Numbered from the stretch's first letter, positions 53,801-62,543 are shown. The stretch: DNA of 64,000 bases from Candidatus Heimdallarchaeota archaeon (GCA_019057815.1 JAHLWR010000016.1:1-64000), one strand, 5' to 3'. The notes: generated from the letters alone by a model not told the origin. Made by a program: numbers and translations.

Positions 53801-54053
53801 ACAATATTTCACTGGTGTATCTGAAAGAATTTGGAATTATCGTATTGGAGGATATCAAGTTCTAAAACAATGGTTAAATAGGAGAATTAATAGAGAGTTA
53901 GTGACTCAAGATATCAAACACCTTAGAATGATGATTTATATTATTAATCAAACAATCAAATCTAGTGTAGAACTCGATAATATCTATTTAGAAATTGAAA
54001 AAGACTCTATTTCCTCCAAAATATTCAGAACAAACATGGATTATTATATTTAG
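50814..54053 (+). CDS. Single-chain type IIG/ISP-like restriction-modification enzyme
   Basis: 1079 residues in nuclease-methyltransferase-specificity order. Residues 1-120 hold a PD-(D/E)XK domain (GMPDFVILN, then VGYIEAKAP). After a helical spacer the N6-adenine methyltransferase has motif I LDPCAGTATFIIEA (about 375-390) and motif IV VGNPPYKIG (about 490-500). The C-terminal part matches the type ISP specificity region: IGRSGRPSKYSWDMV, VSERIWNYRIGGYQVLKQWL. Unlike LlaBIII, no helicase domain is present, so it is type IIG in layout. It should cut and methylate at one target without a separate subunit. A leaderless promoter precedes it. Confidence 0.85.
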   Translation: MVLVERKQFEKALEEYLNNVMKIHEQETSTEQSYYTALSNFLSDIYNVPRKNILVNPVEKWGMPDFVILNQELIVGYIEAKAPTINLLPILESEQLKRYIDAFPNVCLTNFTEFIFIQPGVDPKTIKLVSNIRFTKKDLTDIPKAVLSRFHILLEEFLLFSSPLITNVEKLTKRLSRLTFVMKEIFISHHTKEKDIFTHQSIENLFNGFKTSLIENISRVEFCDILAQTISYSLLLAVAHHKVADKNNTTLTLSTVWQDIPKSIPILVELYTQFMVKMPKNVELCCNSIIQLLNKCDFNLIFAFFDEHKDDPTIYFYENFLASYNPSLKKLKGVFYTPTPIVRYMISSVDEILINFFNKNKGLMDDSVYLLDPCAGTATFIIEAIKQIFGKLANARNLGLFKGIVKEHILKHFFAFEIMITAYAIGHFKLRNFLKSLQYPLESKDFFQLYLTNTLETKAEDEGLTGFFALSEEGRKANIIKKTTPILTIVGNPPYKIGSTNKSSSINKLMIDYRPKKKKQRENLQPLSDDYIKFIRFAQWKIAEKNNEGIVAFITNNNFLKGRIHRKMRHSLLKSFDKILILDLHGDAREERPPKNTKNESVFGIQTGVCIFFLIKLKNSNKDNEELAEVYYSEVWGSAKEKLSLLGKNDIIKMLNDKKLKRIHPYNPYFFLFPYYVSKQMQQFWDSFFTIREDIFHVASIGVQTSRDKLSIALDEKTLFDRFTEIRNSNLSTSEIIAKNEWGQWKGDDWTENRIKSYLTDLRRKEKNGKVRPINDYIRKIHYRPFDFQYVFYMDGFVQITCRERAEHLKGNSSGEIALIIGRSGRPSKYSWDMVIMTSEMPDQVLVTYRGSSILCPMNYKKSTDTKTLSSNIRTPFLLNLKNHYLRENSVSHIDNAEFPRNVMYYLYGILYSMVYRKKWEEFLKYDMPRFPFPKNYHLFSSMSEKGELLAKMHMFYTDLLSDTMLDEIKFPVQGINVITKIRYVKEKEQLWINKEQYFTGVSERIWNYRIGGYQVLKQWLNRRINRELVTQDIKHLRMMIYIINQTIKSSVELDNIYLEIEKDSISSKIFRTNMDYYI

Positions 54054-54239
54054 AATAATGTCAAGAAAAACAACAAATAATGTGCTACAACATTTAGAGT
54101 ATATAACTATCAAAACACATTATTTTTTCTTTCTTTTCCTATAATTTGTTTTACTTTATGAATAGGCTATGACTACGATAACTCGTTCTTCCTCTCCTCT
54201 TGAAATATATTTAAATTTCTTTTATCTATTCACTAATTG

Positions 54240-54851
54240 ATGACAGAAGAAGAACGAGAAATATATTTTAAAAGTTCACTTAATAAAATTCCATATTCTT
54301 GGGAAAGGATGAAATGGATCAAGGAAACCGAAAGAAAAATAGATATTGAGAATGTAATTACCCGGGAGATAACAAGGTGTCTATACCATTCTGGAACACT
54401 AAGCTATGTTAATGGTAATTATTCGGCTTCGATTCTTTCTATTTCCTCTGCAATTGACTCTTTTTTATCCTCCATCATTTCAGCGACGGAATTTTCTGAA
54501 AGAACTTTGTTATCTGCAAGGATACAAAAAGCTAGAGAGGATAACAAAATTTCTTTAGATATCTCTAATGAGTTAGAGATTTTTAATGCAAAAATAAGAA
54601 ATCATCTTGTACATCCTAAAGGTCCATTTACACACTTTTTCCTTGGTGGTGAATTCGATAACAAGAAAGGTTCTTGGACTAAAACTTTCCAATTAGATGA
54701 TATAGCTATTGTTAAAGATAACACTATACATGCACTCAAGATGGATCCAAACACTAACGTGAAACATGTCTGTGAATACTCTATATTGTTATTTATGCGA
54801 ACTGTTCGAGATCATTTGAATTTAAAAAAATTATCTGATACACATGAATGA
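54240..54851 (+). CDS. HEPN-domain protein, putative RNase
   Basis: 203 residues, all-helical. Helices around SYVNGNYSASILSISSAIDS are followed by the HEPN catalytic motif in AKIRNHLVHPKG: Arg-Asn-x3-His (R-x4-H), typical of HEPN ribonucleases. HEPN RNases act in toxin-antitoxin and abortive-infection systems. It lies 180 bp after the restriction-modification gene and no antitoxin (MNT or other) follows. A TATA box AATATATTTAAA sits about 26-36 nt before the ATG, so it is leaderless and independently transcribed. The TTG at 54237 gives one additional Met and is not needed. Confidence 0.7.
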   Translation: MTEEEREIYFKSSLNKIPYSWERMKWIKETERKIDIENVITREITRCLYHSGTLSYVNGNYSASILSISSAIDSFLSSIISATEFSERTLLSARIQKAREDNKISLDISNELEIFNAKIRNHLVHPKGPFTHFFLGGEFDNKKGSWTKTFQLDDIAIVKDNTIHALKMDPNTNVKHVCEYSILLFMRTVRDHLNLKKLSDTHE

Positions 54852-55137
54852 TAGAAACGGGGAATCAGTTGTCAATCTCTATTAAGTAATTTTAACTAAT
54901 TTTTATCTGATTCCTCTCCTTCCTCTAAAATCACAAGTGTAAAATCTCCGTTCTCATCTATCTTCTTTTTTTCTTATCAAATTATTCTTTTTGCAAAATC
55001 TTTTATTATTTTCTCTTAGGTAGCATATTCTTCATAATGATGTGAAAAAAGTTTCTAAAACAAGTATCTAAATATTATTAGTACAAAGAATAAAGCGAAA
55101 TGAAAAGATTATATAGTGCTGTAGTATATTTATTGTC

Positions 55138-55905
55138 ATGGATTGGATGGGATTAACTGCATTGGTTGTGTCTATAGTAGCTACTTCTGGGAGTCTTATA
55201 TTCATAATTTGGAAAATGAGAGTCGTAGGACCGAAACTTGAAATAAATGAAGTTATGATTATTCATCCATGGGATAATGATTCTAGTAAAATAAAATTAA
55301 AACTTCTGTTACAGAACTATGGGGACAGAATGGCTTATCTTCGTGTTCAGAGGCTATATTTAAGACATATGTTAGATGAAGAATATTATCGTATTTTAAT
55401 GAATGAGCGAAATGAAATTGTTCATACATATTCAGATTCAATAGGATTCCAAAGGCTTGTTGCCTTGTATAATACAGTAAACATTAATCAGAGAAAATTG
55501 TTTAAACAGCATAGTGAGCTATTACATAAGGCAGTGGAAAGAGGAGACATTTCTGAGAAAGACAAAATTGAGCTTAATTATCTCAAAAATAAACTTTCTG
55601 AAGAATTGGATGATTTAGAAAAAATTAGAGAAACTATTAGAATTCATGCAAATTTAAACAGATTCTTAAACATATCTGATGAGTATAAAACTGAAACAAC
55701 AGAATTTATTTGGGCATCACATCCCCAAAGTCAAGAAGAAATGGATTTCATAATTAACATAGGTTTTTCTAAGTTTCAAATGAATGATTTTGATTTAGTT
55801 ATAGAAGGTTATTATTTCAACCATCGTGGAAAAAAGAAAAATCTAAAAACAATTAAAAATTTGAAGGAAATTGAGATTAAAGAAAATTCTAACCAAATTC
55901 TTTGA
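55138..55905 (+). CDS. Membrane-anchored protein with coiled coil, unknown
   Basis: 255 residues. An N-terminal transmembrane helix (LTALVVSIVATSGSLIFIIW) is followed by a beta-rich segment (VGPKLEINEVMIIHPW; KIKLKLLLQNYGDRMAYL) and a long charged helical region (about 110-180). No family was recognised. A TATA-like AGATTATATAG sits about 25-30 nt before the ATG. It may belong to the defence island, since it follows the HEPN gene on the same strand, or be unrelated. Confidence 0.6.
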   Translation: MDWMGLTALVVSIVATSGSLIFIIWKMRVVGPKLEINEVMIIHPWDNDSSKIKLKLLLQNYGDRMAYLRVQRLYLRHMLDEEYYRILMNERNEIVHTYSDSIGFQRLVALYNTVNINQRKLFKQHSELLHKAVERGDISEKDKIELNYLKNKLSEELDDLEKIRETIRIHANLNRFLNISDEYKTETTEFIWASHPQSQEEMDFIINIGFSKFQMNDFDLVIEGYYFNHRGKKKNLKTIKNLKEIEIKENSNQIL

Positions 55906-56203
55906 ACCAGTAGGTAATGAACTAGAACTCATTATTACCACCTTTTTAAATAAAATTTTTCATATTAGTTTACCTACACATCTCTTGTTCTACATCCCAC
56001 TGAAAGCAAACAAAAAAATGATGGTGATTATAGTGGATACAAACACACATACAAGAGTAAAAGAAGCAGTAATAATTTCTTCGACAATTTTTCTCGACTT
56101 ACTTCTTTCTCTTTTCCTAATCCTTTCCAATTCCGTATTAATCTCCTTCTTTCACTTCACTAACAAAACTAAGTCGTATTTTTTCCTCAACAAAAAGATT
56201 CTC

Positions 56204-57334
56204 TTATGAAATTATATGTTTGTTTCCTATATTTACGTTTTTCAGATGTTTTAAGGCGGTTTTCTGACAACTTTCAGCTAATTCTCTTGATGTAAATGGC
56301 AAGTCGTTAAACTCGTGTTGAGGGTGAAAACCTAATAATGAATATGGTATATTTTCATCTATTGAAGCTATGAAAGAGGCTATATTTTCTACTTCTTCTT
56401 CATCTATATAACCAGGTACAAGTAAAGTGGTTGCATTTAGAATGGGAATATTTTGACGTTTACCAAAATACTCCTTTCCTATCATCTCAAAATTTTCAAG
56501 AGTTCTTTTGTTAGATACACCGGTTAGAGCTTTGTGAATAGAAGGATTCCATGCTTTCAAATCAAATTTGATGTTACCTCCTGATTTAAGTGAATATTCT
56601 GCTGCTTTTTTCACAAGATTTGGATTACCTGATCCATTCCATTCCCAACATATTCGAGCGATTCTATTTTCATTTTCTGCAATTTGCAGAATTTCTTTGG
56701 AAATATTTAATGCAAAAGGAAAATGCGGTTCAGGTGAACCCCCAAAGAAACAGACACAGGATATTTTTTTATTATTTTTGTAAATACTGGAAAGTTCTGT
56801 CCTAGACACTTTACGTCCAGCTTTAACACTTTTATGATGGTAATTTTGACAAAATAAGCAGTCAAATGAGCAACCATAGAAGAAGACAGAGAGATTGTAA
56901 AATCCTCTTTCTTTTCCTTCCTTATATGCAAACTCCGGGAATCCACTTCCAGTCCCAGCTGGACAAAACCAAGCAGCACAGCAATTACAAGGCAAAGGAT
57001 CAAGGTAATATTCAAGAATCCCTGACTCTCTGGTTGCTAGAGAAACTAGTTTTTTGTTTTTTACATATCTTAAACCACAATAACTCGTCTCTAATTCATC
57101 CATCCCACATCGATGAAAACAATAAGAGCATTTTACTAAATCTGAATTGGGGGAGGATGCAGGGAGATTGAAACGTTGTCTAGAAATTTGGTGAGTTAAA
57201 GAAATTTGCTCCTCAACAACTGAGCTACCTTTTTTAACACAATCCTTGCAAATTTTAAGACTGTTTGATAGAATTTTTGGGCTTTTACAAATCTGACATT
57301 CCTTTGTTACCTCTGGTCTTTGGAAAAAGGTCAT
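56204..57334 (-). CDS. Radical SAM protein of the PFL-activase-like/AmmeMemoRadiSam group
   Basis: 376 residues. The radical SAM cluster is C155/C159/C162 (YGCSFDCLFCQNYHHKS), followed by a GGSPEPHFP glycine motif and the KFDLKAWNPS segment of pyruvate-formate-lyase-activase-like enzymes. The N-terminal 125 residues have many additional Cys (C13, C16, C29, C32; C69, C72, C76, C86; C116, C118, C119, C124), giving two zinc-ribbon-like or Fe-S sites. The combination resembles conserved archaeal activase-like proteins of unknown substrate. The AmmeMemoRadiSam partners are not encoded nearby. Confidence 0.8.
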   Translation of the reverse strand: MTFFQRPEVTKECQICKSPKILSNSLKICKDCVKKGSSVVEEQISLTHQISRQRFNLPASSPNSDLVKCSYCFHRCGMDELETSYCGLRYVKNKKLVSLATRESGILEYYLDPLPCNCCAAWFCPAGTGSGFPEFAYKEGKERGFYNLSVFFYGCSFDCLFCQNYHHKSVKAGRKVSRTELSSIYKNNKKISCVCFFGGSPEPHFPFALNISKEILQIAENENRIARICWEWNGSGNPNLVKKAAEYSLKSGGNIKFDLKAWNPSIHKALTGVSNKRTLENFEMIGKEYFGKRQNIPILNATTLLVPGYIDEEEVENIASFIASIDENIPYSLLGFHPQHEFNDLPFTSRELAESCQKTALKHLKNVNIGNKHIIS

Positions 57335-57411
57335 GAATATTTCAACCCATATTTTCTTTCTTCCTGATTCTTAGTAAAAATATTTATTTATATATTTGGT
57401 ATTTCAAATAT

Positions 57412-57813
57412 ATGGCATTCGATTGGACAGTATTTTTCACACTTCTTATTGCTACTGGTTTGTTTTATTTAGCCTCTGCAATAATGTGTGGTAGTATGTT
57501 CGGAAGAAAAGTTAAGAAATGGAGCTGGTTGAATCTTATAATGGCAGCTGCTTGTTCTTTAATATGGGTCTTTGGATTAAATATACCAGGAATTGGAAAC
57601 GCTGGTCAGGTTACATTTGGTATAATACTGTTTCTGGTGTGTTATTTTATCTGGACACTTGGAGCTGATATTTCAGAAAGAAGAGCTGTTTGGGCAACTG
57701 CAGCTACCTTAGTAATTTGGTTTGCTTTATGTTGGCTACTCATCATAATACTGCACTTGTTTGAAATTGACACATTTGACAGCCTTCCCACACTATTTAC
57801 GTTCTTCACATAA
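57412..57813 (+). CDS. Four-helix membrane protein, unknown
   Basis: 133 residues with four transmembrane helices (VFFTLLIATGLFYLASAIM; LNLIMAAACSLIWVFGL; VTFGIILFLVCYFIWTL; AATLVIWFALCWLLIIIL). No motif identified. A TATA box (TTTATATATTTGG) lies about 20-26 nt before the ATG. It is convergent with the SPASM radical SAM gene (5 bp between stops). Confidence 0.65.
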   Translation: MAFDWTVFFTLLIATGLFYLASAIMCGSMFGRKVKKWSWLNLIMAAACSLIWVFGLNIPGIGNAGQVTFGIILFLVCYFIWTLGADISERRAVWATAATLVIWFALCWLLIIILHLFEIDTFDSLPTLFTFFT

Positions 57814-57818
57814 GTGCT

Positions 57819-59267
57819 TTAGGTGAAAAAACTAACAAAGTTCTCCCAGTTCAAAGCATAATTCAACCTAAATCTCTTTTTTTTCTTTTCTAAAAATTTC
57901 TTTAGAAGCCCAGGATAGTTTTCGATTGTTTTATAAACAAAATATGCAGTAACCCTAAAATAAATGTGATTCATCTTGCATTCTATTGAATTTACATCTT
58001 TGAGCGCATTTCCCCCTTCTTTAACTTGCCAATCCAGACAAGGACCACCACAATAGTACTTAATTCCACATTTTGAGCAAGTTTCTATTTTATCAACATT
58101 CTCCTGCACAGATTTCCTTGAGATATTTTCTAGATTAGATTCTTGAATAGAGCCGAGTTTAAAATCTTCGATTCCTATCAATCCAGAGCAAGGATAGTAA
58201 TTTCCATTCCAGTCAATTGCCACAGCTGTTCTTCCAGCAGGGCACCTAGTGAGATGTTTTTCTCTTGTTAAGATTTTTTCTAAATATCTACCAAAATAGT
58301 CTGAAGATCCCAAACTCTCAAGAAATTCCAGTAAATTTTTCTCAGCTAATTCTAATAATGTCAGTATAAGCTTTGACAACTCTTTTTCAACTAAATTAAG
58401 ATTGTCTTGAGTCCAAGGATATTTTGCATCTTTTGGTATTCGAACAGGTCTTAAGGAACTTAAATCAAAATGTTTCAAGCATTCAACATATATACTATAG
58501 TAATCTTTAGTTTCTGAGTTTATAGGAATATAACAATGTTTAACCACTGAATCATCAAGAAGTTCTAAATTCTTAACAACTTTCTTGTTTTTAATGAGAT
58601 TTTCATAATCCAATGAAACTGTGAGATATCCATAAGAATTCATAAAATCTATAAAGTCTGCTGTTGGTTGAAGAAGGTTAGTAGAAGAAGGAAAAAAGGA
58701 TATTTGGATATTTTTCTCTTTTTGAATATTTTCAATGAATGTGTTAACTTCCAGAAATTGATCAAAATTGAGAGTAATTTCACTAGTATAACCATAAGAA
58801 AAGCAGATCTGTTTATCACAACCAAGTTTAATATTAGCTTCTACTACTTTTTCAATTAATCCTTTGATTTGATCAGTTGAAAGTTCCCTTGAATTGTTTT
58901 TTCTAAGATGGTTAACATAGCAATACCAACAATCAGAGTTACAAGTGGTTGAGGGATTGATCACTATACAATCGATAAGAGCTGATTTATTATTATTCAA
59001 GTGTGGTTCTTGTTTTTTTTTCACAAAAAAATTGAATTTTTGTAAATATCTGATTCTGTTTTTTATCCCCTGGTGATAGATATTATTGTACTCTTTGATC
59101 AGATTTTCAAAACTAATAATACTGGAAATATTTTCTGAAGAATCTTCTGAGATAGTGTAATTCTTTTCTAAGAACCAAAACATCTGTGAAAAAGAATCTA
59201 ATAAGAAATCAGTATCTCTGAATTTAAAAAAAAATACTTCGTCACTCTTAGTCATTTTTCTCAGCAT
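57819..59267 (-). CDS. Radical SAM/SPASM peptide-maturase-like enzyme
   Basis: 482 residues. An N-terminal 100-residue region precedes the radical SAM cluster C109/C113/C116 (STTCNSDCWYCYVNH). The C-terminal SPASM domain has a first Cys in TRCPAGRTAVAI, then YYPCSGLIG, then CSKCGIKYYCGGPCLDW (about 394-407) and a final Cys in SIECKMNH, enough for two auxiliary [4Fe-4S] clusters. SPASM enzymes of this kind usually modify ribosomally made peptides or protein side chains. Its start overlaps the stop of a 60-residue peptide gene (ATGCTGA), a classic precursor/maturase pairing. An alternative start is the ATG four codons later. Confidence 0.85.
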   Translation of the reverse strand: MLRKMTKSDEVFFFKFRDTDFLLDSFSQMFWFLEKNYTISEDSSENISSIISFENLIKEYNNIYHQGIKNRIRYLQKFNFFVKKKQEPHLNNNKSALIDCIVINPSTTCNSDCWYCYVNHLRKNNSRELSTDQIKGLIEKVVEANIKLGCDKQICFSYGYTSEITLNFDQFLEVNTFIENIQKEKNIQISFFPSSTNLLQPTADFIDFMNSYGYLTVSLDYENLIKNKKVVKNLELLDDSVVKHCYIPINSETKDYYSIYVECLKHFDLSSLRPVRIPKDAKYPWTQDNLNLVEKELSKLILTLLELAEKNLLEFLESLGSSDYFGRYLEKILTREKHLTRCPAGRTAVAIDWNGNYYPCSGLIGIEDFKLGSIQESNLENISRKSVQENVDKIETCSKCGIKYYCGGPCLDWQVKEGGNALKDVNSIECKMNHIYFRVTAYFVYKTIENYPGLLKKFLEKKKKRFRLNYALNWENFVSFFT

Positions 59268-59443
59268 ACTGATTCTGTCTCTTCTCTGTTTTCATCACTT
59301 TGTAACACAGAAGCTATTTTACTCAACGCATCATCTTTATTGAGAAATCTACCAATAATTTTCTCATCAGATATTTTTTTTACAATCCACCAGTCATTTT
59401 CAAAATAAATTTCAAAATCGCCACATATTTCTCTTTCGCTCAT
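59261..59443 (-). CDS. 60-residue peptide, candidate substrate of the SPASM enzyme
   Basis: A small acidic protein (CGDFEIYFENDWWIVKKISD, then IIGRFLNKDDALSKIASVL) with a C-terminal TESVC ending. The core resembles small DUF2188-like strands and helix, so it may be a folded domain rather than a leader peptide. Its stop overlaps the SPASM gene start by 7 bp, so translation is coupled. Such overlap is typical of RiPP precursor/maturase pairs, but no repeat motif or obvious core peptide is visible. It is either the substrate, a recognition partner or an independent small protein. Confidence 0.6.
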   Translation of the reverse strand: MSEREICGDFEIYFENDWWIVKKISDEKIIGRFLNKDDALSKIASVLQSDENREETESVC

Positions 59444-59540
59444 TTCTTTCTGAAGTTTTATTCATAATAGCATATTTAATTATTTCCAGTGAACTCAACA
59501 CAATAGTCTTAAATATCCACAGAATTTAGGGTTTAAGAAG

Positions 59541-60062
59541 ATGATAAGTAGAAATTACAAAATCTGTTTAGTTGGAGATCCAGGCGTTGGGAAAACGTCT
59601 TTAGCTCTCAGACAAGCTCATGGTACATTTCCTACTTCACATCACCCTACTCTGGGAATTAATTTTGTTATTTGGAACACTATTAAAGATAACATCAGAA
59701 TCAAATTAATAATCGCAGATTCAGGTTCTCAAGAACGCTTTTTATCTGTTTTACCCACTTATTTCAAAAACTCACTTGCAGCTGCAGTAATTTATGATAT
59801 TTCAAAAAAAGAGACTTTTATAAATTTGGATAATTGGATTAAAATTTTAAGTGAAAGTGTTAGCCAAATACCCTTTATTTTGATAGGTAACAAAAGTGAC
59901 AAGAAATCAAAAAGAGAAGTTACGCCAGAGGAAGGAAAAAGATTTGCAGAGAAACACAAAACTGAGTATTTTGAAGTCTCAGCAAAGGAAAAGACCAATA
60001 TGCGAGAAATGTTCTCAACAATAATAGAAATTGTTATGGAGAGAGACAAATCATTGGAATGA
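59541..60062 (+). CDS. Rab-like small GTPase with altered G3
   Basis: 173 residues. G1 GDPGVGKTS, switch I Thr in HHPTLGINF, G4 NKSD and G5 SAKEK are all intact. G3 reads ADSGSQERF where Rab/Ras proteins have WDTAGQERF: the invariant DxxG glycine is replaced by Ser while the catalytic Gln is kept. There is no C-terminal prenylation Cys. GTP binding is likely; hydrolysis or the switch may be modified. It is divergent from the peptide/SPASM genes (97 bp between starts) and is followed, 55 bp on, by two unrecognised genes that may be effectors. Confidence 0.88.
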   Translation: MISRNYKICLVGDPGVGKTSLALRQAHGTFPTSHHPTLGINFVIWNTIKDNIRIKLIIADSGSQERFLSVLPTYFKNSLAAAVIYDISKKETFINLDNWIKILSESVSQIPFILIGNKSDKKSKREVTPEEGKRFAEKHKTEYFEVSAKEKTNMREMFSTIIEIVMERDKSLE

Positions 60063-60117
60063 TTTTTTCTTCAATACAATGGAATAGCTTTTTATTTATT
60101 TTAAACTATTATAATGT

Positions 60118-61206
60118 GTGACAGATTCAAAGTCAAAGTACAACATAATTATCTTGAATATTGACTCATCGGAAGAACATTTACCGTTTAGAAGTATTTT
60201 CAACTGTGGAGAAGGAGAAGAAGTAACAGATTTAAGAGATGGTAAAGAACAAGACATTTCAGAGTATTTTGAGGATGAATATCTCCAATTAGAAGCAGTT
60301 AAGTATGCGAATTATGATAAAAATAACGAACTATTAAAACTATTTTTCTATCAATTCATAAGTAATCACAATTCTGTGTTTCTTTTGAATTTCTTTAGCA
60401 GTAATTATTCAGATTTATGTATAAATAAAACAAAAGAGGAGCTAGATTTTATTTGTAAATCTGTAAATGGTCTTTTCAAGCGTTTAGAAGACCAAAAATA
60501 CGAAAGGATTATAAGTAAAAATGATCAATTAGAAATTTTAAATGAGAATTTGAGCAAATTATGCAAATATTATCAGTGGCAACTTTTTGAAGAACAAAAT
60601 CTTAGGGGGAGTGATGAGAATGATGCTCCAACTCCTATGATTTCACAAGTTATCTTCCTAAATTGTACCTTAAAAGAAGATAATAGGAACCTAATACAAC
60701 TTGAGTTTAATGAAGTTTCCTTTGTTTATCCTGAAGTTTTAAACCATCCGACCTACAAAGGCATAATAATCCCATACAAGTGTCTAAAACAAATACAGAA
60801 GAGTTTCATGTCTAGTAACCTTTTTTCTACTGTGAAACTTGCTAATTTCTCTTTTTTTGAAGATTTAATTTCAGTTCCTGATACTGCATATTTTAAGTCA
60901 CCCGAAACTAGTGATAAGATTAAAATTGTCTTCGATTATCATTTCCATGGTGAAGATAGTTTACTTATCTCTGCATACTTTATTGATTCAAGAATTTCTG
61001 ATAGTTCATTACTTAATTCTCGTGAATTACCTCAGATTAGAAGAAATATATCAGCATATTTGGAAACAGATGGCGATTTAGAGAACGCAATAGTGAATTC
61101 AGCGTTTAGGAATTGGTACAAGGTTTTGAGAGTAAGAACTGAGGACATAGAAAAAGATCATGGTTTGGATCGAATAGTTGAAGACAAAAAGGTGGATAAC
61201 TTATGA
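60118..61206 (+). CDS. Unrecognised protein, GTPase neighbour
   Basis: 362 residues from a GTG start. No family was recognised. The N-terminus is a short strand (KYNIIILNIDSSEEH) followed by an acidic helical region; the C-terminal half is beta-rich (DKIKIVFDYHFHGEDSLLIS; YFIDSRIS). No signal peptide or membrane segment. The stop overlaps the start of the next gene by 4 bp (ATGA), so the two are coupled, and both follow the Rab-like GTPase, suggesting they work together with it. Function unknown. Confidence 0.6.
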   Translation: MTDSKSKYNIIILNIDSSEEHLPFRSIFNCGEGEEVTDLRDGKEQDISEYFEDEYLQLEAVKYANYDKNNELLKLFFYQFISNHNSVFLLNFFSSNYSDLCINKTKEELDFICKSVNGLFKRLEDQKYERIISKNDQLEILNENLSKLCKYYQWQLFEEQNLRGSDENDAPTPMISQVIFLNCTLKEDNRNLIQLEFNEVSFVYPEVLNHPTYKGIIIPYKCLKQIQKSFMSSNLFSTVKLANFSFFEDLISVPDTAYFKSPETSDKIKIVFDYHFHGEDSLLISAYFIDSRISDSSLLNSRELPQIRRNISAYLETDGDLENAIVNSAFRNWYKVLRVRTEDIEKDHGLDRIVEDKKVDNL

Positions 61207-62489
61207 ATCACGTGATTAATCAAATTTCGGATATTGTATACTCACCTGAAGGCATATTTGATAAAGTCAATCAATTTAAGACTCTATTTAATTACTTTAA
61301 TGCAAACTACAGAGATTTCATCATGAATCAACCGACTTTCTTGAGTGAAATTCGCAAGAAATTAAAAATGGAAATAGGTTTCCTCTCTCCTCAGAAAAAA
61401 GAGATATGTTTAGCGGTTTATGGTATTTTACTAACTGAGGATCTAATAGATAAATATAGCGAGTTCCATTATGCTGAAGATATCTCAACCTTATTGGATG
61501 CAACAAATAAAAAGAATATATGTACAGAAGACGAATTTGTAGGTTTGCTAACATCATTTACTCATTGCATCAAGATGTCAACAAAAGCACTTGATGTTAT
61601 ATTAGAAAATCTTTGTCTTATCAAAATAAAGGAAAAAGATAGAGATCTAATTGAAATGCTTTTAATTAAAAACAATTTCTTACCTGCTCTATCTGAAGCT
61701 TGTTTAGAATTTGAAGTAGGTGAATTTCAAGTAGATTTACGATTTATCACCGCAATATTCGCATATTTAATAGAAAAAAAAGTTCTAACTGATAGCTCTG
61801 ATAAAAAATTGAAATCTATTAGTTATCATTATAACGTAATCAAATCAAAATATCCGCTATCTGAAGGGGAGGATTTATTTTATGATTTAATAAGGACACA
61901 GCTAGTCGTTCCATATTACACCGAAATTGAAAAGTTCATTCTTCCAAAAATCGAATCACTTTCACTAAAACAATCATTAAGTAAAATTGATAATCAAGAG
62001 GAAATTGGAGAAATAACTTCTGATGTTGAAAAATCAGAAATTCATCCAATTATAACTTTTGTTTCAGGGATAGTAGAAGAAGTGCTATATCAAAATCAAA
62101 CTGTAAACAGTGCTAAGAAGCAACACATTGAAAGAAATATTGCATATCTACTAAAGAAAGGTTCAACAGAGAATGAGACTTTTACCAGTTCGACTCTTAG
62201 TAGTGGAGTACTTATTGAAATTATAGATATTTGGTTTATCATATTTTCAATATACCCTCAACTTGTTTTACATTTAGTTAATCTACATGATTATGCAGAT
62301 TTTACAGAAAACCCTGAAAATTACCTTCAAACAAATCGTAGAAAAATTATGCAGCAGCTTAATATTAAATTTAGAAAATATATTAGTGTCGATGAAATGA
62401 GCATAGATAATATTGCTAAAGCATTTGCTAAAATATTGATAGAAATTTTATCAAATCCTACAATTAAAACCATTGATTTCCAAAAATAA
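61203..62489 (+). CDS. Unrecognised helical protein, GTPase neighbour
   Basis: 428 residues, almost entirely helical with repeated Leu/Ile-rich segments (KTLFNYFNANYRDFI; RFITAIFAYLIEKKVL; LLIEIIDIWFIIFSIYP-like) that could form an alpha-solenoid. A charged linker at about 255-280 (SKIDNQEEIGEITSDVEKS) separates two halves. No Cys motif or catalytic pattern is seen. Translational overlap with the preceding gene and proximity to the GTPase point to an effector, adaptor or GAP-type role, which is only an inference. Confidence 0.6.
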   Translation: MNHVINQISDIVYSPEGIFDKVNQFKTLFNYFNANYRDFIMNQPTFLSEIRKKLKMEIGFLSPQKKEICLAVYGILLTEDLIDKYSEFHYAEDISTLLDATNKKNICTEDEFVGLLTSFTHCIKMSTKALDVILENLCLIKIKEKDRDLIEMLLIKNNFLPALSEACLEFEVGEFQVDLRFITAIFAYLIEKKVLTDSSDKKLKSISYHYNVIKSKYPLSEGEDLFYDLIRTQLVVPYYTEIEKFILPKIESLSLKQSLSKIDNQEEIGEITSDVEKSEIHPIITFVSGIVEEVLYQNQTVNSAKKQHIERNIAYLLKKGSTENETFTSSTLSSGVLIEIIDIWFIIFSIYPQLVLHLVNLHDYADFTENPENYLQTNRRKIMQQLNIKFRKYISVDEMSIDNIAKAFAKILIEILSNPTIKTIDFQK

Positions 62490-62543
62490 AATGGCTATTG
62501 TTTCTTAGAGCACAAAACTTATTGAAATGTTCGAATATATCAC

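Noticed and set aside
55871-56209. 112-residue plus-strand ORF overlapping the end of the membrane-anchored gene
   Set aside because: It starts with TTG inside another gene, has low-complexity hydrophobic text with no domain, and has no promoter or Shine-Dalgarno. The 298-bp gap 55906-56203 therefore holds no supported gene.
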